Shown: positions 40,604-49,057, counted from the stretch's first letter. The stretch is 64,000 nt of DNA from Hymenobacter duratus (GCF_014698995.1 NZ_JACWZZ010000001.1:1074501-1138500); one strand, 5' to 3'. Made by a program: numbers and translations. The notes: a model not told the origin generated them from the sequence alone.

Positions 40604-41236
40604 ATGCTTGCTTCCCTCGCTGCCCGGTGGCACCGCCTCACGTCTCCGCTGCTCCCGGATGAAGGCCCTCGAGCCGCTATGCTGGAGCAGTTGGTAGCTG
40701 CCTATCAGGCGCCTGGCCGGCACTACCACACGCTCACGCACATTCAGGCGCTGCTGGAAGCTACTGATACTGCCGCCATCCAGCTGCAGGATTTGGTGGT
40801 GGTAGAGCTGGCCGTCTGGTTTCATGATGCCGTGTATGAGCCGCTACGCTCCGACAATGAAGAGAAAAGCGCCGAGCTGGCCCGGGAGTTTCTGGTCGCC
40901 ACGTCACTTTCGGCGGCGCGGCAGGATCGGGTGATTTTCATAATCGAGCGCACCAAAGACCACACCTTGCCCCAGCCGCCCGATGATGCTGACCTGCTGT
41001 TTTTCCTCGACACTGATCTGAGTATTCTGGGCGCGCCGGAAGCCCGGTACCAGGAATACGCCCGGCAGGTGCGCCAGGAATACCGGATGGTACCCGGCAT
41101 TTTGTACCGCCGGGGCCGCCGCAAGGTGCTGGAAAAGATGCTGGCCGCGCCCGCCCTGTACCGCACCGCCGACTACCACACCCGTCTGGAAGCTGCCGCC
41201 CGCCACAATCTGCAGCAGGAGCTACGGGAGCTGTAG
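40604..41236 (+). CDS. HD-domain metal-dependent phosphohydrolase-like protein
   Basis: A 210-residue soluble protein of the predicted HD phosphohydrolase group (COG4339 type). The N-terminal RHYHTLTHIQALLE near 39-52 supplies a histidine, and VELAVWFHDAVYEPLRSDNE near 69-88 carries the His-Asp pair that names the family; SAELAREF and IERTKDHTLPQPPDDADLLF with FLDTDLSILGAPEARYQEYA complete the conserved pattern. Family members are thought to hydrolyse phosphate esters; the substrate is unknown. It begins 24 bp after the permease gene and may be cotranscribed. Confidence 0.88.
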   Translation: MLASLAARWHRLTSPLLPDEGPRAAMLEQLVAAYQAPGRHYHTLTHIQALLEATDTAAIQLQDLVVVELAVWFHDAVYEPLRSDNEEKSAELAREFLVATSLSAARQDRVIFIIERTKDHTLPQPPDDADLLFFLDTDLSILGAPEARYQEYARQVRQEYRMVPGILYRRGRRKVLEKMLAAPALYRTADYHTRLEAAARHNLQQELREL

Positions 41237-41300
41237 ACAGAAACTCTAGCAACGCGTAGCGGCAAACCGTGTCTTTGCGCTGTTGTTTCCTCGCCTATTG

Positions 41301-41308
41301 TAGCTTTG
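41301..41308 (+). promoter_or_regulatory. -7 box abutting the S9 peptidase start
   Basis: TAGCTTTG, exact TAnnTTTG match, ends 3 bp before the ATG at 41312. A TTTG at 41274-41277 lies upstream with a rather long 23-bp spacer. A transcript from here would have almost no leader. Confidence 0.5.
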
Positions 41309-41311
41309 TTG

Positions 41312-43795
41312 ATGCACTCTTTCCGCTTTCTAGGGCTGATGCTGGCCATTTCAGTGCCTGCACTTGCTCAAACTCCCGCTACCGTGCCAACGGGCGCCCT
41401 GGCTCCGCTAACGGTTGATAAAATCATGCGCGACCCGGCGCAGTGGCTGGGCACGGCGCCTTCCAACGTGTATTGGGGCGAGGACGGCCGCCGCATCTAC
41501 TTCAGCTGGAACCCCGACAAAAACCGCCGCGACTCCCTGTATCAGGTGGCTCCGACGGGAACCGCGGCGCCGCGCAAAATAAGCTGGCGTGAGCAGCGCA
41601 CGTTGCCTGCTAGCACCGGCGAATATGATGCGGCCTACACGCGTAAGGTTTACGAGAAAGAAGGCGACATTTATCTGCTGGACCTGAAAACCCAGAAAAC
41701 ACGCCGCATCACGAACACCGCGGAGCGCGAAACCGAGCCGAACTTTGCGCTGCGGGGCAAACTGGTAAGCTACGTGCGCAGCCAGAACCTCTACACCTGG
41801 GACCCGGCTACTGGCGAAACCACTCAGCGCACCGACTTCCGCAAAGGCAGCAAGCCCGGCAACGGTCAGCCCAACGATAAGTCGGAGCGCTACCTGCGGG
41901 CCCAGCAGCTGGCTTTGTTCGACGTAATTCGGCAGAAAGACCAGGACCGGCAGGCGCGGGAGCGGCAGCAGAAAGCCTTAGCCAAGCTGCGTCCCAAGGC
42001 CATTTACATCGGCCAGCAGCAGATAGACAACCTGCAGCTCAGCCCCGATGGCCGCTACGTGACCTACACGCTGATGCAGGAGCCTTCCAGCGAGAAGGTA
42101 GCACTGGTGCCCAGCTTCGTGACGGCCTCCGGCTTCACCGAGGACATTTCGACTCGCACCAAAGTGGGCGCGCCCCAGACCGCCTACGAACTGGGTATGT
42201 ACGACGTGGCGCGCGACACGACATTCGTACTGGGTTATCGGGAGTTGAAAGGCCTCGATGAGCAGCCTGCCTACCGCAAGGAATACCAGATGCCTGCCAA
42301 AGCGCCCATGCCCGCCGACTCGGCTAAGGCAGCGGCCACGGCCAAAAAGGAAAAGCCTGCCAACGAACTGCGCCGCGTGCAGCCGTTCGGGCCGTTCTGG
42401 TCCGAGGACGGGCAGCGGGCGTTTCTGGTGGTGCGCTCCACTGATAATAAGGACCGCTGGATTGTGGCCCTGGACCCGGCCGCCCAGAAAATCACGTTGC
42501 TGGACCGCCAGCGCGACGAGGCCTGGATCAACGGTCCGGGCATTGGCTACGGCGCTGGCAACGTGGGCTGGCTGCCCGACAACCGCCGCGTGTGGTTCCA
42601 GAGCGAGGAAACCGGCTACTCCCACCTCTACACTGTAGACGTAACCAGCGGGCAGAAAAAAGCCCTGACCAGCGGCAAGTTTGAAATCCAGAAAGCCCAG
42701 CTCAGCCGCGACAACAAGACGTGGTACCTGACGGCCAACGCCACGCACCCCGGCGAGCAGCAGTTTTACCACATGCGCTTGGAAGGCGGCCCAATGCAGC
42801 AGATTACCAGCCGCGCCGGCGCCAATGAAGTGACTGTGTCTCCTGATGGCAAAACGTTGGCCGTGCGCTACAGCTACGCCAACAAGCCCTGGGAGCTGTT
42901 CGTGATGGACAATAAGGCCGGGGCCAAAATGCGGCAGCTCACCCACAGCACTACGCCGGAGTTTGAAAGCTACCCCTGGCGCGACCCGGAAATCGTGACC
43001 ATCAAGGCCCGCGACGGGGCTGACGTGTACGCCCGCCTCTACCGGCCTGCCAATGCCGTGGCGCAGGGCCCGGCCGTCATTTTTGTACACGGCGCCGGCT
43101 ACCTGCAAAACGCGCACAAATGGTGGAGCCAGTATTCCCGCGAATACATGTTCCACAACCTGCTGGTTGAGAAAGGCTACACGGTGCTCGATATCGACTA
43201 CCGGGGCTCGGCCGGGTACGGCCGCGACGTGCGCACCGGCATCTACCGCTACATGGGTGGCAAAGACCTCACCGACCACGTGGACGGCGCAAAAATGCTC
43301 ACCGAAAAGTACGGCGTCAGCGCGCAGCGCATCGGCATCTACGGCGGTAGCTACGGCGGCTTTATCACGCTCATGGCCATGTTCACGCAGCCCGACGTAT
43401 TTCGGGCCGGCGCGGCCCTGCGCTCCGTCACGGACTGGGCGCACTACAACCACGGCTACACCGACAACATCCTCAACGAGCCCTACAACGACTCACTGGC
43501 CTACGCCCGCTCCTCGCCCATCAACTACGCTAGCGGCCTGAAAGGGGCGCTGCTCATGTGCCACGGCATGGTCGATACGAACGTGCATTTCCAAGACATC
43601 GTGCGCCTTTCGCAGCGGCTTATCGAGCTGAAAAAGGATAACTGGGAGCTGGCCGTGTACCCCGTGGAAGACCACGGCTTTGTGGAGCCTTCCTCCTGGA
43701 CCGACGAGTACAAGCGCATCCTGAAGCTGTTTGAAACCAACCTGAAGCCGGCTGAGCCCATAGTGGGAGGTGGCACCGGCAGCGGCACCCATTAG
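41312..43795 (+). CDS. S9 family prolyl oligopeptidase-like peptidase
   Basis: An 827-codon open frame of which 825 residues are used from the ATG at 41312. The signal peptide is MHSFRFLGLMLAISVPALAQ. An N-terminal beta-propeller (DRWIVALDPAAQKI, WFQSEETGYSHLYTVDVTSG, VSPDGKTLAVRYSYANKPWE) precedes an alpha/beta hydrolase domain with VIFVHGAGYLQNAHKWWSQY, DYRGSAGYGRDVRTG and the nucleophile elbow GIYGGSYGGFITLMA (Ser680). The acid lies in HGMVDTNVHFQD near 755 and the catalytic His788 in EDHGF. This is the DPP4-like S9B arrangement, acting on peptides in the periplasm. A -7 box ends 3 bp before the start. Confidence 0.93.
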   Translation: MHSFRFLGLMLAISVPALAQTPATVPTGALAPLTVDKIMRDPAQWLGTAPSNVYWGEDGRRIYFSWNPDKNRRDSLYQVAPTGTAAPRKISWREQRTLPASTGEYDAAYTRKVYEKEGDIYLLDLKTQKTRRITNTAERETEPNFALRGKLVSYVRSQNLYTWDPATGETTQRTDFRKGSKPGNGQPNDKSERYLRAQQLALFDVIRQKDQDRQARERQQKALAKLRPKAIYIGQQQIDNLQLSPDGRYVTYTLMQEPSSEKVALVPSFVTASGFTEDISTRTKVGAPQTAYELGMYDVARDTTFVLGYRELKGLDEQPAYRKEYQMPAKAPMPADSAKAAATAKKEKPANELRRVQPFGPFWSEDGQRAFLVVRSTDNKDRWIVALDPAAQKITLLDRQRDEAWINGPGIGYGAGNVGWLPDNRRVWFQSEETGYSHLYTVDVTSGQKKALTSGKFEIQKAQLSRDNKTWYLTANATHPGEQQFYHMRLEGGPMQQITSRAGANEVTVSPDGKTLAVRYSYANKPWELFVMDNKAGAKMRQLTHSTTPEFESYPWRDPEIVTIKARDGADVYARLYRPANAVAQGPAVIFVHGAGYLQNAHKWWSQYSREYMFHNLLVEKGYTVLDIDYRGSAGYGRDVRTGIYRYMGGKDLTDHVDGAKMLTEKYGVSAQRIGIYGGSYGGFITLMAMFTQPDVFRAGAALRSVTDWAHYNHGYTDNILNEPYNDSLAYARSSPINYASGLKGALLMCHGMVDTNVHFQDIVRLSQRLIELKKDNWELAVYPVEDHGFVEPSSWTDEYKRILKLFETNLKPAEPIVGGGTGSGTH

Positions 43796-43801
43796 CGCGT
43801 A

Positions 43802-45079
43802 ATGCCGGCTCGCCTTCCCAGACGTATCCTTGTGCTGACTGCCCTGATTCTGGGCAGTGCCTTGTCGTTTCTGTTTTCGCCGCCACCCCAAACGTCCGAT
43901 GAGTTCTGGGGGCTCTATATACCGTTGGGCGAACAGACCGGGTTTATTCTCAACAAAGACTCCTACGGCTACATTCAGGCGGCTGAGGAACCCGGCCGGC
44001 TGCTTCAGCAGAATGAAGAACGCCAGTCGAGGCCGCTGTATGTGCTGCTGGGTACGGCCCTTGGGTATCCATTGTGGGCAGTGCTACCTAGTCTGGTTGA
44101 TGAGGCCAGCGTACGGGCCGCCGTCGGGCCCGATGTGCCCTTGTCCGACCGTGCGCTGATTGGTTTCTACCCAGCTTTCGTGCTGCTGAACTTTGGGGTG
44201 CTGCTGGCGGCATTGCTGCTGTTTGCGCGGCTCTACTCGCCGCTTACAAACGGCACGGGCAACCTGCTGACGCTGGGCTGCCTGCTGGTGTTTCTGGTGT
44301 CCAATCCTATAGTGAAGGCCTTCTTCTGGACCGCACACCAGCAGATGTTCTGCTTCTTCACGCCGCTATTTTGCCTGTGGCTGCTGGAGCGGTTCCGGCA
44401 ACGCCCGGCGCGCCCGGTGCGCCCGGTGCAGTGGCTGGGTTGGGCACTGGCTACCGGACTGCTGCCGCTCGTGTACGGCAATTTTGTGCTGGTGCTGCCC
44501 GTGCTGCTTTATGCTTTGTGGCGGCAGTCAGGCCAGCGCTGGACACAGAAACAGATGTGGAGTTTAGCCGCCGGCACGGTATTGCTTTTCCTGCTACCTA
44601 CCGTCAGCTGGATATTGCTGCTGAAACTTCGGGGGGTAACGTACTACAACCATGAAATGGCGCGCTACCACCAACTGGTGTGGCTGGCAGAGGCCGCCCA
44701 GACGTCTCCCGCAGAATTTCTGACCACAGTCGGACAGAAGCTGCTGGAGTTTGCCGGCACGCTGTCTGGCCTGATAGGCTGGCTGCTGGCAGTACCGCTT
44801 TTGTGGTTGGCGGCCCGGAAACGCAGGCAACCAGTGGGGCCAGTGGTGGCAGATGCCATGTTTCTGCTGTTGCTGTTTGGGGCCTTTCTGGCAGTGCTGG
44901 GCTACTACAACGAGCGGCTCACCTTCACGCTGCAGCCGTTGCTGCTCTGCCTGAGCGCAACTGCGCTGGCCCGCCTGCAAGAGCCGGGCCAGCGCAGTTG
45001 CTTGGTGGTAACAGGCTTGGTGGTAACGGTACTAGCCTGGCATGCCTACCAGGTTCTGTCGTACGGGCCGTTTTCCTGA
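43802..45079 (+). CDS. multi-pass membrane protein, hypothetical
   Basis: A 425-residue integral membrane protein with about ten hydrophobic segments (for example LVLTALILGSALSFLFSPPP, FVLLNFGVLLAALLLFARLY, NLLTLGCLLVFLVSNPIVKA, GNFVLVLPVLLYALWRQSGQ, AGTVLLFLLPTVSWILLLKL). An early periplasmic loop carries DSYGYIQAAEEPGRLLQQNE, a placement that recalls GT39/ArnT-like glycosyltransferases, but the acidic motif is not convincing. It starts 6 bp after the S9 peptidase gene, so it is cotranscribed. It ends 5 bp before the convergent PAP2 gene, without a terminator. Confidence 0.7.
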   Translation: MPARLPRRILVLTALILGSALSFLFSPPPQTSDEFWGLYIPLGEQTGFILNKDSYGYIQAAEEPGRLLQQNEERQSRPLYVLLGTALGYPLWAVLPSLVDEASVRAAVGPDVPLSDRALIGFYPAFVLLNFGVLLAALLLFARLYSPLTNGTGNLLTLGCLLVFLVSNPIVKAFFWTAHQQMFCFFTPLFCLWLLERFRQRPARPVRPVQWLGWALATGLLPLVYGNFVLVLPVLLYALWRQSGQRWTQKQMWSLAAGTVLLFLLPTVSWILLLKLRGVTYYNHEMARYHQLVWLAEAAQTSPAEFLTTVGQKLLEFAGTLSGLIGWLLAVPLLWLAARKRRQPVGPVVADAMFLLLLFGAFLAVLGYYNERLTFTLQPLLLCLSATALARLQEPGQRSCLVVTGLVVTVLAWHAYQVLSYGPFS

Positions 45080-45084
45080 TGCCT

Positions 45085-45912
45085 CTAGAGCCGCTTGGTC
45101 AACGATAGTCCGGAGTAGGAATAGCCATTCACATTGAGGCCCTGCACCGGGCTTACGCTGTACGTGTTGCCGGTTTTCTTGTGCAACTGCGGCACCAGAA
45201 TGCCGGCCGTGGCACCTACCGCAAGCCCTAAAAGGTTATCGGAGAGAAAGTGCTTGCCGGCTTCCAGGCGCGTATAAGCCTCCGCCACGGACACCACGGT
45301 GGCCGCCGTCCAGATAAACGGTTCGGCCTTGGAGCCGGGATGGAAATCGTGATATACTTTAGCAGCAAAGAAAGTAGCCGCCGCCGTATGGGCCGTGTGG
45401 CCTGCAAAGAACGAGTTGGTGGAAATCTTGCTGTTGCGGCTGCCTCCACCTTCGGTACCGTACAGAAACGGCCGGTAGCGCGTCACGTTGCCAATAGTCA
45501 TGGTGAAGGTAGCATCGGCGGCCAGCATGCTCTGCAGGTACAGGCCCAGCACCTGCCCATAACGGCTGCGCACATCGGAGTCCAGCGCCAACAGGCCCGG
45601 CGCAATCAGCAATGAAGGGTACACAATCAGGTCACCGGCCGTCTGGGCCCGCTCACTGTAGTAGCCCGCCGAAAACCGGTCGAACTTGGGAATGTCGTTC
45701 TTGTTTAGGGCAGCCAGCTGATCATCGGTTAGACCGTCCTTTTTCTGCACCAGCAGCAGCCCCGTAATACTGAGCGCCCCCAGGCCCGCTGATATGGGGC
45801 CATCTACGGCAAAACGGGTGTGGTAGGGAGATGGCGCTTTTTGGGCATACGCTTCAGGAGAGCCAGTGGCCAGCAGACCAACCGCCAGCACGAGAGTGGA
45901 AACTTGCTTCAT
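45085..45912 (-). CDS. PAP2 family phosphatase, secreted
   Basis: A 275-residue protein with signal peptide MKQVSTLVLAVGLLATGSPE. Three phosphatase motifs can be made out: GNVTRYRPFLYGTE (K/R-RP motif), NSFFAGHTAHTAAATFFAAK (SxxxGH-like, the His being catalytic) and EAYTRLEAGKHFLSDNLLGL (xR...H...D). Typical members dephosphorylate isoprenoid or phosphatidate lipids in the membrane. The middle has several hydrophobic helices (GLGALSITGLLLVQ, DLIVYPSLLIAPGLLAL, LLGLAVGATAGILV). The TATCTTTT box on the minus strand at 45947-45954 may be its promoter. It converges on the previous gene. Confidence 0.85.
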   Translation of the reverse strand: MKQVSTLVLAVGLLATGSPEAYAQKAPSPYHTRFAVDGPISAGLGALSITGLLLVQKKDGLTDDQLAALNKNDIPKFDRFSAGYYSERAQTAGDLIVYPSLLIAPGLLALDSDVRSRYGQVLGLYLQSMLAADATFTMTIGNVTRYRPFLYGTEGGGSRNSKISTNSFFAGHTAHTAAATFFAAKVYHDFHPGSKAEPFIWTAATVVSVAEAYTRLEAGKHFLSDNLLGLAVGATAGILVPQLHKKTGNTYSVSPVQGLNVNGYSYSGLSLTKRL

Positions 45913-46034
45913 AGGGCAATAGAGAGGGAAAGTAGCGCTACAACGGAAAAGATATTGTGGAGGTTGACCTGCCGCCGGGTTTCACCACTACATTTCCCTA
46001 CAGCGCGAATAGCCGGCAACTCCTAACTAAATAG

Positions 46035-46042
46035 TAGCTTTG
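46035..46042 (+). promoter_or_regulatory. -7 box of metK
   Basis: TAGCTTTG, exact TAnnTTTG match, 63 bp before the metK start, leaving a leader of about 55 bases with two hairpins. Confidence 0.6.
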
Positions 46043-46044
46043 TA

Positions 46045-46082
46045 GCCCTGCTACCACAGCAGGGCAGGGGCTGCCGGCCCCT
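46045..46082 (+). promoter_or_regulatory. two hairpins in the metK leader
   Basis: Hairpin 1 is GCCCTGCT / AGCAGGGC with loop ACCAC (46045-46065), and hairpin 2 is AGGGGC / GCCCCT with loop TGCCG (46066-46082). They are directly adjacent, begin just after the -7 box and end 23 bp before the start codon. They do not match the SAM riboswitch patterns I know, so any ligand role is open. Confidence 0.45.
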
Positions 46083-46105
46083 TGCGTACTCTACCTTACA
46101 AGCTG

Positions 46106-47368
46106 ATGCCGTACCTGTTCACTTCCGAATCTGTTTCGGAAGGCCACCCCGATAAAGTAGCCGACCAGATTTCTGACGCTATCCTCGACGAGTATCTCCG
46201 CCAGGACCCTGCCTCCAAAGTAGCTTGCGAAACGCTCGTAACAACGGATTTTGCACTGGTTGCCGGCGAAATCAAATCGAAGGCCCACGTAGAGGCGGAG
46301 CCCATCATCCGGGAAGTTATCCGCCGTATCGGCTACAATAAGCCCGAGTACCTTTTCAACGCCGACACCTGCGAGGTCATGAACCGCCTGCATGAGCAGT
46401 CGGCTGATATCAACCAGGGCGTGGAGCGCGCCAGCGACGAAGAGCAGGGCGCCGGCGACCAAGGCATGATGTTCGGGTACGCCACCAAGGAAACGGCTAA
46501 CTACATGCCGCTGGCCCTCGATCTGTCGCACCGCTTGCTGCAGGAACTGTCCAAGATCCGTCGCGAAGGCAAGGAAATGACGTACCTGCGTCCGGATGCC
46601 AAAAGCCAGGTGACCATTCGCTACGCCGACGACAACACGCCGGAAGCCATTGAAACCATTGTGGTGAGCACGCAGCACGATGAGTTCGACCAGGATGAGC
46701 AAACCATGCTCAAGCAGATTGAGCACGACATCAAAACCATATTGGTGCCTCGCGTGAAGGCACAGCTGGGCAGCGAGGTACAGGGCTTGTTCACCGATGC
46801 TATCATCTACCACATCAACCCTACCGGCAAGTTCGTAATCGGAGGCCCTCACGGCGACTCTGGCCTCACCGGCCGCAAGATCATCGTGGATACCTACGGT
46901 GGCAAAGGTGCCCACGGCGGTGGTGCTTTCTCCGGTAAGGATTCCAGCAAAGTAGACCGTTCGGCCGCGTATGCCGCCCGCCACATTGCCAAAAACCTGG
47001 TAGCTGCCGGTGTTGCCGATCAGGTGCTGGTACAGGTAGCCTACGCCATCGGGGTAGCGAAGCCGGTAGGCGTGTTCGTGACAACCTACGGAACCACCAA
47101 CGCCAGCAACGGCCACGGCGAAAAGCTCACCGACGGCCAGATTGCTGAGAAGGTACAGAATCTGTTCGACCTGCGCCCTTATGCTATTGTGCAGCGCTTG
47201 GGCTTGCGCAACCCTATTTTCAGCGAATCGGCCGCTTATGGCCACATGGGCCGCCAGCCCGGCACCAAGCAGGTGCAGGATGCCAACGGAAACACCCGTA
47301 CCGTGGAAACCTTCACCTGGGAAAAGCTCGACTATGTCGATAAGATCAAAGCGGAGTTTGGCCTGTAG
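46106..47368 (+). CDS. metK: S-adenosylmethionine synthetase
   Basis: MetK makes S-adenosylmethionine from methionine and ATP. The 420-residue product starts MPYLFTSESVSEGHPDKVAD, the universal MetK start with the ATP-binding His-Pro-Asp, and has GAGDQGMMFGYAT, the hexapeptide-type IGGPHGDSGLTGRKIIVDTY, GGKGAHGGGAFSGKDSSKVD and ARHIAKNLVAAGVADQVLVQ. GAGDQG and GGGAFSGKD are the two family signatures. The start at 46106 is preferred over 46082 (TTG). A promoter and two hairpins precede it and a very long palindromic terminator follows. Confidence 0.97.
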   Translation: MPYLFTSESVSEGHPDKVADQISDAILDEYLRQDPASKVACETLVTTDFALVAGEIKSKAHVEAEPIIREVIRRIGYNKPEYLFNADTCEVMNRLHEQSADINQGVERASDEEQGAGDQGMMFGYATKETANYMPLALDLSHRLLQELSKIRREGKEMTYLRPDAKSQVTIRYADDNTPEAIETIVVSTQHDEFDQDEQTMLKQIEHDIKTILVPRVKAQLGSEVQGLFTDAIIYHINPTGKFVIGGPHGDSGLTGRKIIVDTYGGKGAHGGGAFSGKDSSKVDRSAAYAARHIAKNLVAAGVADQVLVQVAYAIGVAKPVGVFVTTYGTTNASNGHGEKLTDGQIAEKVQNLFDLRPYAIVQRLGLRNPIFSESAAYGHMGRQPGTKQVQDANGNTRTVETFTWEKLDYVDKIKAEFGL

Positions 47369-47390
47369 GAGCCAATCTGCAACCGTTAGT

Positions 47391-47437
47391 TACAACAGAA
47401 AGCCCCGCCTGATGATCAGGCGGGGCTTTCTGTTGTA
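47391..47437. terminator. 23-bp perfect palindrome, terminator of metK
   Basis: Positions 47391-47413 and 47415-47437 are perfectly complementary around the single base 47414. The core is AGAAAGCCCCGCCTGAT and its complement. It can end metK on the plus strand and hpf on the minus strand, as hpf stops at 47451. Confidence 0.9.
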
Positions 47438-47450
47438 GTAGGTAGTAAGA

Positions 47451-47750
47451 CTAGTGAGTAAGCAGCTTTTCCTTATGCTTCGTAATCTGGCGTTTCAAGC
47501 TGTCAGCCGCTGCGTCGGCTGCCGCTTCAAACGAAGGTGCATCCTCCTGCGAAAACAGCGTAGCGCCAGGCACAAACAGCTTTACTTCTACCGTTTTGTT
47601 GGCAATACCATCTTTATTATTCAGCTTCAGAATCACTTCACCTTCCGTGACACGGTCATAAAAGGTTTCGAGCTTGTCGAGGCGTTTCTGGATGAAATCG
47701 AGCAGTTTTTGGTCGGCGTCGAAGTGCACCGAATGCATCTGTACTTTCAT
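47451..47750 (-). CDS. hpf: ribosome hibernation-promoting factor, short type
   Basis: A 99-residue protein of the HPF/RaiA family, which binds 30S or 70S ribosomes in stationary phase and blocks translation. It starts MKVQMHSVHFDADQKLLDFI, then QKRLDKLETFYDRVTEGEVI and NKTVEVKLFVPGATLFSQED, and ends in the helix SFEAAADAAADSLKRQITKH. The fold is beta-alpha-beta-beta-beta-alpha, and there is no C-terminal dimerisation extension. The start at 47750 is preferred over an upstream codon at 47786. It lies 39 bp downstream of xerC on the same strand, next to rpsU, a grouping of ribosome and recombination genes known from Bacteroidota. Confidence 0.93.
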   Translation of the reverse strand: MKVQMHSVHFDADQKLLDFIQKRLDKLETFYDRVTEGEVILKLNNKDGIANKTVEVKLFVPGATLFSQEDAPSFEAAADAAADSLKRQITKHKEKLLTH

Positions 47751-47789
47751 CGTTCGTAGGGTTTGGGAGGTAAGAAAAAGGAACACAAC

Positions 47790-48677
47790 TCAGGCCTTGG
47801 GATGGGCCTGTTCAAAGACTGATTTCAGCTTGTCGATGGACAAGTGGGTGTAGACTTGCGTAGCGGCCAGATTCGCGTGGCCCAGTAACTCTTTAATGGC
47901 GTTCAGATCAGCACCTTTGTTCAACAAATGCGTGGCGAAGGAGTGCCGCAACACGTGCGGATGCTGCTGCGACGAAGCAGTAGTTATCTGGCTCAAATAG
48001 TGCTTCACAGTCCGATACACTAGCTTTTCGTACAACGGTTCACCTTTGTCCGTAACGAGGAGTGCTGGCTGGGCGTTGCCTTCGGGGCCAAACTCGCGTT
48101 TGCGAAATGTTATATAGTTGGTAAGCACAGCTACCAGGGTCGGGTTGAGCGGCACGATGCGCTGCTTGTTGCCTTTGCCTGTAACACGCACTGCGCGCCC
48201 CGGCAGGCTCACATCATCCGGCCGAATCCCGATTAGCTCTGAAAGGCGGATTCCGGTACCGTAGAGTAGTTCCAACACCAGCTGGTCGCGGATACCGGCA
48301 AACGTGTCCGGAAACTCAAAAGAGTTAAGCAACCCATTGAGACTGTCCTCTGGCACAAAGTCAGGCAGCTTTTTCGCCATTTTGGGTGCTTTGATGCGCA
48401 GCATCGGGTTTCTGCTGATAACTCCGGTGGTCAGCAGAAACTTGAAGTAGGAGCGTAAGCAGGCAATCTTACGGTTGACGGTGCGCGGATCGAGGTTCTG
48501 CTGCATCAGCGTCACCACCCACGAGCGGATAAGCGTATGGTCGGCCTGCGCAGGCTCAGCTAGTTCATAGGTCGTCTGAAGATATGCGGCAAACTGCCGC
48601 ATATCTGTCTGGTAGGAGAGCAGCGTGTGCGGGCTGTAGCGCCGCTCAGCCCGCAGGTAGTTGAAAAATAAATCCAT
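47790..48677 (-). CDS. tyrosine recombinase XerC/XerD type
   Basis: A 295-residue tyrosine recombinase that would resolve chromosome dimers at dif. The N-terminal SAM-like core-binding domain (MDLFFNYLRAERRYSPHTLL) is followed by the catalytic domain with Arg144 (GTGIRLSELIG), Lys168 (VTGKGNKQRIVPL), His241 and Arg244 (HPHVLRHSFATHL), His267 (LLGHANLA) and the nucleophile Tyr276 (QVYTHLS). All six residues are in place, and length and motifs fit the chromosomal Xer enzymes, not phage integrases. The start is covered by an inverted repeat at 48670-48723. It is followed by hpf and preceded by rpsU. Confidence 0.94.
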   Translation of the reverse strand: MDLFFNYLRAERRYSPHTLLSYQTDMRQFAAYLQTTYELAEPAQADHTLIRSWVVTLMQQNLDPRTVNRKIACLRSYFKFLLTTGVISRNPMLRIKAPKMAKKLPDFVPEDSLNGLLNSFEFPDTFAGIRDQLVLELLYGTGIRLSELIGIRPDDVSLPGRAVRVTGKGNKQRIVPLNPTLVAVLTNYITFRKREFGPEGNAQPALLVTDKGEPLYEKLVYRTVKHYLSQITTASSQQHPHVLRHSFATHLLNKGADLNAIKELLGHANLAATQVYTHLSIDKLKSVFEQAHPKA

Positions 48678-48723
48678 ACATCGGAGCCCGGCCGCTAGGG
48701 CCGGATAACCAATGTATGGATTT
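48670..48723 (-). promoter_or_regulatory. stem-loop across the xerC start codon
   Basis: AAATCCATACAT (48670-48681) and ATGTATGGATTT (48712-48723) are perfect 12-bp inverted repeats, and inside them a second hairpin pairs CCCGGCC with GGCCGG. The first arm contains the xerC ATG (48675-48677) and the first codons. In the xerC mRNA this structure would sequester the start codon. A TACATTGG -7-like sequence overlaps the distal arm, so the structure forms only if transcription starts further upstream, for example from rpsU. Confidence 0.6.
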
Positions 48724-48758
48724 CGGCGGAAGAAAAAAACCGCAGTTGTATGTACGCG

Positions 48759-48803
48759 AAAAAACCGGCTGACGCACCAGAAAAGGGCATCAGCCGGTTT
48801 TTA
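48759..48803 (-). terminator. terminator of rpsU
   Basis: AAAAACCGGCTGA and TCAGCCGGTTTTT pair around a loop of about 20 bases, 20 bp past the rpsU stop. Read-through would supply RNA for xerC-hpf. Confidence 0.85.
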
Positions 48804-48822
48804 ATCCGGAAGGGGCAGAACG

Positions 48823-49020
48823 CTAGGCGTTGTTGTCGTTGCCGTAGGTCACCTGCTTGTAGATGGCCTTCTGCTTCTGCTTACGGTTGGTGATGGAAGG
48901 CTTCTGGAAAAACGTGCGACGACGCAGCTCTTTCAGAACGCCCGTGCGCTCAAACTTCTTCTTGAAACGCTTGAGGGCGCGGTCAACCGACTCGTTTTCC
49001 TTGATTTGTACGATGATCAT
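48823..49020 (-). CDS. rpsU: 30S ribosomal protein S21
   Basis: A 65-residue basic protein starting [20 protein letters not shown], then [20 protein letters not shown] and [16 protein letters not shown], which is the bS21 pattern. In Bacteroidota bS21 helps to hide the anti-Shine-Dalgarno sequence of 16S rRNA, consistent with the lack of SD sites in this window. The C-terminal YGNDNNA is an ordinary variable end. A perfect -7 box TATCTTTG is at 49058-49065. Confidence 0.97.
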   Translation of the reverse strand: MIIVQIKENESVDRALKRFKKKFERTGVLKELRRRTFFQKPSITNRKQKQKAIYKQVTYGNDNNA

Positions 49021-49057
49021 ATGTCAGTGGGGTTGAAAACTCTTCTATGAAGGGCCG

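Noticed and set aside
41978..43453. Minus-strand open frame of 491 codons
   Set aside because: Antisense to the S9 peptidase, with the catalytic motifs clear on the plus strand.
46045..46105. SAM riboswitch before metK
   Set aside because: The two short hairpins do not show the conserved cores of the SAM-I, SAM-II or other SAM classes that I can recall; kept only as leader structure.
47790..48677. Phage or integron integrase
   Set aside because: Length, motifs and the rpsU/hpf neighbours fit the chromosomal Xer recombinase; no attachment sites or phage genes are near.
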